Origin: Bacteroidota bacterium
GTDB taxonomy: Bacteria > Bacteroidota > Bacteroidia > Bacteroidales > Prolixibacteraceae
DNA: 9,578 bases
Direction of reading: 5' to 3'
NCBI GenBank assembly: GCA_030691295.1
Contig: JAUYEQ010000044.1
Coordinates: 1 to 9,578, forward strand
Each line of letters starts with the position of its first letter. Positions within the stretch are counted from its first letter, which is position 1. The notes under the pieces are model-generated. The model worked only from the letters and a program-made list of their open reading frames with translations. It made no database searches and was not told the origin of the DNA. The translations under genes were made by a program, and so were the position numbers. Of this stretch, positions 6,830-9,578 are shown one piece after another.

Positions 6830-7420
6830 ATGAAAACAATTTCAAAATTAGCAATGTTGTTCGCATTTGTAGCATTTGCAAACACATTAATGGCATCAGG
6901 AAACTTAAAAGTTAACATTTTGCCGCTCACTTCCGAAAAAGCAGTTGTAGCCATTTCAAACTCTTCAGCTGCCAATTTTAAGATCAGCATCGCAAACGAA
7001 AAAGGCGAAACTGTTTATTACAAAGAAACAGAAGCTGGAAGCAACGATTACCGCAAAGTATTCGATTTCTCGAACCTGGAAAAAGGAGATTACAAATTGG
7101 CTGTATCAGTTGATGGATCTACAACAGAGCGTTTGTTCAAAATTGAAAACAAGAACATCGCAGTAGGTAAGGAAAAAAGTATTATGGAACCGTACTTTGC
7201 ATTCAAAGAAGGTGTACTGAAGATGTCATACCTTAATTTTTCAGAAGAAAACCTTAGCCTGAATTTCTATGACAAGAACGAACTGGTTTATTCTAAAAAA
7301 ATCGGCGACAAATTCAATGTAAACGAAGGATTTAACCTCTCAAAACTGAACAAAGGTGCCTATTCAGTAGTACTTTCAACCGACAGTAACAGTTATACAT
7401 ACAACTTAAATGTGGAATAA
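6830..7420 (+). CDS. Small exported protein with two similar beta-rich domains, function unknown
   Basis: This 196-residue protein has a classical signal peptide (basic MKTISK, hydrophobic 7-19, likely cleavage near MASG at 21-24, giving a mature chain starting about SGNLKV). There is no lipobox Cys, so it should be soluble in the periplasm or beyond. The mature part appears to be a duplication: residues 39-106 and 129-196 align throughout, most visibly at NLEKGDYKLAVSVDG (82-96) against KLNKGAYSVVLSTDS (172-186), with both halves ending in a similar strand (RLFKIE, YNLNVE). The pattern of alternating hydrophobic residues and the xLxKGxYxL turn resembles the Ig-like DUF3244 and type IX sorting-domain folds of Bacteroidota; this is a fold-level resemblance, not a functional call. 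It is a monocistronic unit with its own -7 box (6797-6804) and a strong terminator (7451-7482), and may be well expressed. Confidence 0.85.
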   Translation: MKTISKLAMLFAFVAFANTLMASGNLKVNILPLTSEKAVVAISNSSAANFKISIANEKGETVYYKETEAGSNDYRKVFDFSNLEKGDYKLAVSVDGSTTERLFKIENKNIAVGKEKSIMEPYFAFKEGVLKMSYLNFSEENLSLNFYDKNELVYSKKIGDKFNVNEGFNLSKLNKGAYSVVLSTDSNSYTYNLNVE

Positions 7421-7450
7421 TCAATTCACCAATCTCCCTTTCATTAAGTA

Positions 7451-7482
7451 AATGCGGCTTCCAACGGAGCCGCATTTTTTTT
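7451..7482 (+). terminator. Strong intrinsic terminator after the secreted protein gene
   Basis: AATGCGGCT (7451-7459) and AGCCGCATT (7468-7476) form a perfect nine-base GC-rich stem with an eight-base loop. The stem runs directly into eight T (7475-7482). It lies 30 bases after the stop codon and separates this unit from the toxin-antitoxin promoter. Confidence 0.92.
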
Positions 7483-7496
7483 GTGTTAATTGCAAA

Positions 7497-7522
7497 AATA
7501 GTTTTCATACTTGAAAACTATT
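7497..7522. promoter_or_regulatory. Probable HigA operator: 26-base palindrome at the higBA promoter
   Basis: AATAGTTTTCA (7497-7507) and TGAAAACTATT (7512-7522) are perfect eleven-base inverted repeats around TACT. The palindrome ends three bases before the -7 box at 7526 and covers the -33 area, where a bound dimer would block RNA polymerase. HigA antitoxins are known to repress their own operons by binding such palindromes. A looser half-site, TGAAAAACT (7550-7558), lies downstream in the leader. The symmetry is seen directly; binding by HigA is inferred. Confidence 0.75.
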
Positions 7523-7525
7523 AGC

Positions 7526-7533
7526 TATTTTTG
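7526..7533 (+). promoter_or_regulatory. Bacteroidota -7 promoter box for higBA
   Basis: TATTTTTG matches TAnnTTTG exactly and lies 44 bases before the higB start. Its expected -33 partner falls inside the palindrome at 7497-7522. The box is also part of a second inverted repeat: CTATTTTTG (7525-7533) mirrors CAAAAATAG (7493-7501), which places an equal box on the minus strand. Confidence 0.65.
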
Positions 7534-7577
7534 ATTGATAACGAAACAGTGAAAAACTGTGTCCATCGGATAAGTAT

Positions 7578-7898
7578 ATGAAGGTACGATTCAAATCTGA
7601 AGAACTGAAATATTTTTATACAACCCCCTTATCTGAAATAAAAGGGAAATTGCCTGTATCTCGCGAGATTTTGCAACAGTTTAAAAAGAAAATCCAAATT
7701 CTGATGAGTATTGAGTCGCTTGACGAACTTACATTTTTCAGAAGTTTACATTTTGAATCGCTTAAAGGGAGCCGAAAGGGAGAATATTCTATCAGACTAA
7801 ATTTGCAGTATCGTCTGATATTTTCCAAAACGCAAGACGATCAACTGTTAATCGAAATTTTAGTAATCAATGAAATTTCAAAACATTACGAACAATGA
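7578..7898 (+). CDS. higB: HigB-type toxin, RelE/ParE superfamily (putative ribosome-dependent mRNA interferase)
   Basis: This 106-residue protein has the RelE-fold layout of the HigB plasmid-maintenance-killer family: a first strand (VRFKSEELKYFY), a helix (27-45), LHFESLKGSRKGEYSIRLN (57-75), QYRLIF (77-82) and a final strand ILVINEISKHYEQ (94-106). The terminal His103-Tyr104 corresponds to the catalytic C-terminal His/Tyr region of known HigB toxins, which cut mRNA on the ribosome; Arg73 and Arg79 are the expected basic residues. No catalytic part appears to be lost, so it may be active. The toxin comes first and its stop overlaps the antitoxin start by four bases (ATGA, 7895-7898), the usual inverted order of higBA operons. 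The ATG at 7578 is the only ATG in this frame after the promoter. Target specificity is not readable. Confidence 0.92.
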   Translation: MKVRFKSEELKYFYTTPLSEIKGKLPVSREILQQFKKKIQILMSIESLDELTFFRSLHFESLKGSRKGEYSIRLNLQYRLIFSKTQDDQLLIEILVINEISKHYEQ

Positions 7899-8188
7899 AA
7901 ACATTGGCAAATGAAATAATTCCGGGAGATGTTTTTCATCCATCTGAAATAATTAAGGATGAATTGGAAGCCAGAGGAATGCGGCAAGTTGATTTGATCA
8001 ATCAAACAGGTTATAACAAGGGATTTATCAGCCTCCTGCTGAAAGGAGAACGGAACATAACCAGTTCTTTTGCCTTGGTTTTAGAGAAAGTCTTTGAAAT
8101 ACCTGCAGAATTCTGGATTCGCCTTCAGAAAAATTACGAGATGAACAAAGCACTGATCGAAATTCGCAATCTGAAAAATGCCTCCTGA
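7895..8188 (+). CDS. higA: HigA-type antitoxin, XRE-family helix-turn-helix protein
   Basis: This 97-residue protein is typical in length and motif for HigA antidotes: PGDVFHPSEIIKDELEARGM (10-29), the helix-turn-helix (about 30-51, with FISLLLKGERNIT at 44-56) and the trailing EIPAEFWIRLQKNYEM (68-83). Family members bind and neutralise the toxin and, through the helix-turn-helix, repress the shared promoter. Translation is coupled to higB through the ATGA overlap. The likely binding site is the palindrome at 7497-7522. Both toxin and antitoxin frames are intact, so the module looks functional. The next gene has its own -7 box 20 bases after the stop, so the operon probably ends here, although no terminator hairpin is visible. 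Confidence 0.93.
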   Translation: MKTLANEIIPGDVFHPSEIIKDELEARGMRQVDLINQTGYNKGFISLLLKGERNITSSFALVLEKVFEIPAEFWIRLQKNYEMNKALIEIRNLKNAS

Positions 8189-8207
8189 TTCCCTCCGAAA
8201 TAAAAAC

Positions 8208-8215
8208 TAAATTTG
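8208..8215 (+). promoter_or_regulatory. Bacteroidota -7 promoter box for the U32-family gene
   Basis: TAAATTTG matches TAnnTTTG exactly, 22 bases before the ATG at 8238 and 19 bases after the higA stop. There is no clear -33 element. AGG at 8230-8232 gives at most a weak ribosome-binding site. Confidence 0.55.
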
Positions 8216-8237
8216 CAGCTCAATAATTCAGGAATGT

Positions 8238-9494
8238 ATGAGAAGGGAAGAGGTTGAGATAATGGCTCCGGTTGGTTCATACGAATCGCTGATGGCAGCC
8301 ATTCAGGCAGGAGCAGGATCTGTTTATTTTGGTGTGGATCAGTTAAATATGCGTGCCCGCTCATCGAACAATTTTACGATTGATGATTTAAAAAATATTA
8401 CCGAAACCGCCCATTCCAAAGGAGTAAAAACCTATCTGACAGTGAATGTAGTGGTTTTTGATACCGAACTGGACCAACTTCACGGGATTATTGATGCAGC
8501 CAAAGAAGCTGGGATTTCAGCAATTATTGCCTCCGATATTTCGGCAATTATGTATGCCCGCCAGGTCGGCGTCGAAGTACATATTTCGACTCAGGTAAAT
8601 ATTACCAATATTGAAGCCGTCAGGTTTTATGCGCAATTTGCTGATGTGGTGGTGCTTGCCCGCGAAATGAATGTTGACCGGGTTGGAGAAATATCGAGGC
8701 AAATCAGGGAACAAAACATTACCGGACCTTCCGGAGAACCGGTAAAACTCGAAATGTTTGTGCATGGTGCGCTGTGTATGGCCGTTTCAGGCAAATGTTA
8801 CCTGAGTTTGCAGGAAACAAATTCGTCGGCCAACCGCGGAAGTTGTATGCAAACCTGCCGCCGTGCATACATTGTTACCGACAAGGAAACCGGTGCCGAG
8901 CTGGAAGTTGACAACGAATACATCATGTCGCCAAAAGATTTGCGCACCATTCATTTCCTGAATAAATTGCTCGATGCGGGTGTTTCTGTTCTGAAAATTG
9001 AGGGGAGGGCGCGTTCTCCCGAGTATGTTTACACCGTTGTTGAGTGTTACCGCGAAGCCGTTAATGCCTACTTCGATCAGGAATTTACTGATGAAAAGAT
9101 TGCAGATTGGGATGAACGTCTGGCTTCTGTTTTTAACCGCGGTTTCTGGGACGGTTATTATCTCGGTCAGCGATTGGGCGAATGGAGCAAGAATTACGGA
9201 TCACTGGCAACCCACCGGAAAGTATATGTGGGCAAAGGCATCAATTATTTTTCGAACCTGAAAGTGGCTGAATTCAAACTTGAAACCGGCCCGCTTAAAG
9301 TTGGCGATGAAATTTATATTACCGGACCAACAACCGGTTTGGTAAAAACCGTTGTTTCTGAAATTCAACTCGACAAGCTGTCGGTTGAGGAAGCGCCCAA
9401 AGGATCGTACATTTCCATCCCGGTTGATGTAAAAATCAGGAAATCAGATAAACTGTATAAAATTGTGGACGCTTCGCAAGTTAAACAGCAATAA
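8238..9494 (+). CDS. trhP: U32-family protein, TrhP/YegQ-like (probable tRNA uridine-34 hydroxylation)
   Basis: This 418-residue U32-family protein is close in length to TrhP/YegQ and clearly shorter than RlhA, the 23S rRNA hydroxylation member. Landmarks are the N-terminal EIMAPVGSYESLMAAIQAGA segment (7-26), HISTQVNITN (115-124), and the family signature EMFVHGALCMAVSGKCYLS (172-190). Four cysteines (180, 187, 203, 207) are spaced as in members thought to carry an iron-sulfur cluster. LKIEGRARSPEYV (252-264) is the second conserved block. The C-terminal part (about 325-410) is a small beta domain. Family members are often annotated as peptidases, but E. coli and Bacillus studies link the TrhP branch to prephenate-dependent 5-hydroxyuridine formation at the tRNA wobble position. 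That activity is assigned here by family only. It sits in its own transcription unit after higBA. Confidence 0.9.
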   Translation: MRREEVEIMAPVGSYESLMAAIQAGAGSVYFGVDQLNMRARSSNNFTIDDLKNITETAHSKGVKTYLTVNVVVFDTELDQLHGIIDAAKEAGISAIIASDISAIMYARQVGVEVHISTQVNITNIEAVRFYAQFADVVVLAREMNVDRVGEISRQIREQNITGPSGEPVKLEMFVHGALCMAVSGKCYLSLQETNSSANRGSCMQTCRRAYIVTDKETGAELEVDNEYIMSPKDLRTIHFLNKLLDAGVSVLKIEGRARSPEYVYTVVECYREAVNAYFDQEFTDEKIADWDERLASVFNRGFWDGYYLGQRLGEWSKNYGSLATHRKVYVGKGINYFSNLKVAEFKLETGPLKVGDEIYITGPTTGLVKTVVSEIQLDKLSVEEAPKGSYISIPVDVKIRKSDKLYKIVDASQVKQQ

Positions 9495-9521
9495 GTAAAC
9501 ACGAAAGACGAACAAACTTTG

Positions 9522-9529
9522 TATTTTTG
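9522..9529 (+). promoter_or_regulatory. Bacteroidota -7 promoter box for the last gene
   Basis: TATTTTTG matches TAnnTTTG exactly and lies 27 bases after the stop of the U32 gene and 19 bases before the ATG at 9549. No clear -33 element is visible. Confidence 0.55.
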
Positions 9530-9548
9530 AGCAATTTATTTACCCTTT

Positions 9549-9578
9549 ATGCGAAAAGTGATTGTCATTTCAGGAATT
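9549..9578 (+). CDS. Start of a further gene, cut by the window end (10 codons)
   Basis: ATG at 9549 opens a frame reading MRKVIVISGI to the window edge. A promoter box at the right distance (9522-9529) supports the start. A hydrophobic strand ending in SG is common at the N-terminus of nucleotide-binding Rossmann or P-loop proteins, but ten residues are too few to name a family. Confidence 0.5.
   Translation, partial: MRKVIVISGI

Noticed and set aside
7497..7522. Reading the palindrome as the stem of a terminator or a transposon end
   Set aside because: It has no T-tract of its own, lies at the promoter of a toxin-antitoxin operon, and has no partner copy or target duplication nearby.
7493..8188. 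higBA as part of a mobile island
   Set aside because: No transposase, integrase, flanking direct repeat or tRNA is visible; such modules often move, but this window shows no boundary.

Overview
The window looks like chromosomal DNA of a Bacteroidota bacterium. The signs are: a tandem pair of ~800-residue FtsX/MacB-type permeases of the kind that is expanded in this phylum; several exact copies of the Bacteroidota -7 promoter box (TAnnTTTG) just upstream of genes; near absence of Shine-Dalgarno sequences; and a small secreted beta-rich protein of Bacteroidota style. Base composition is moderately AT-rich. A member of the Marinilabiliales/Prolixibacteraceae is plausible, but that is only a guess from style.

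Layout. (1) Positions 2-4589, plus strand: the C-terminal end of one FtsX-like ABC permease, a Tyr/Asn-rich lipoprotein, and a complete second permease whose last 73 residues are 82% identical to those of the first. No ATPase partner is in the window. A hairpin with a T-tract (4588-4634) closes the block. (2) Positions 4633-6638, minus strand: a ComB-like 2-phosphosulfolactate phosphatase followed by a MalY/PatB-type PLP C-S lyase/aminotransferase, separated by 146 bases holding short repeats. (3) Positions 6639-6829: a divergent control region with two dyad symmetries. (4) Positions 6830-7482, plus strand: a single-gene unit for a small exported protein made of two similar beta-rich halves, with a clear -7 box and a strong intrinsic terminator. 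(5) Positions 7497-8188: a complete higB-higA type II toxin-antitoxin operon with a 4-base gene overlap and a 26-base palindrome at its promoter. (6) Positions 8208-9494: a U32-family protein of the TrhP/YegQ (tRNA hydroxylation) type with its own -7 box. (7) Positions 9522-9578: another -7 box and the first ten codons of a further gene.

How the parts fit. The permeases and the lipoprotein are envelope proteins that may act together. The two minus-strand genes both touch sulfur-containing metabolites, but a shared pathway is not shown. The toxin-antitoxin pair is a self-contained autoregulated unit placed between two housekeeping-type transcription units, each with its own promoter. I see no phage, insertion sequence, CRISPR array, tRNA or rRNA. 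I do not see a clearly new multi-gene system. The most noteworthy items are the architecture of the higBA operator/promoter, the ComB homologue in a phylum where coenzyme M is not expected, and the recent-looking similarity between the two permease ends.
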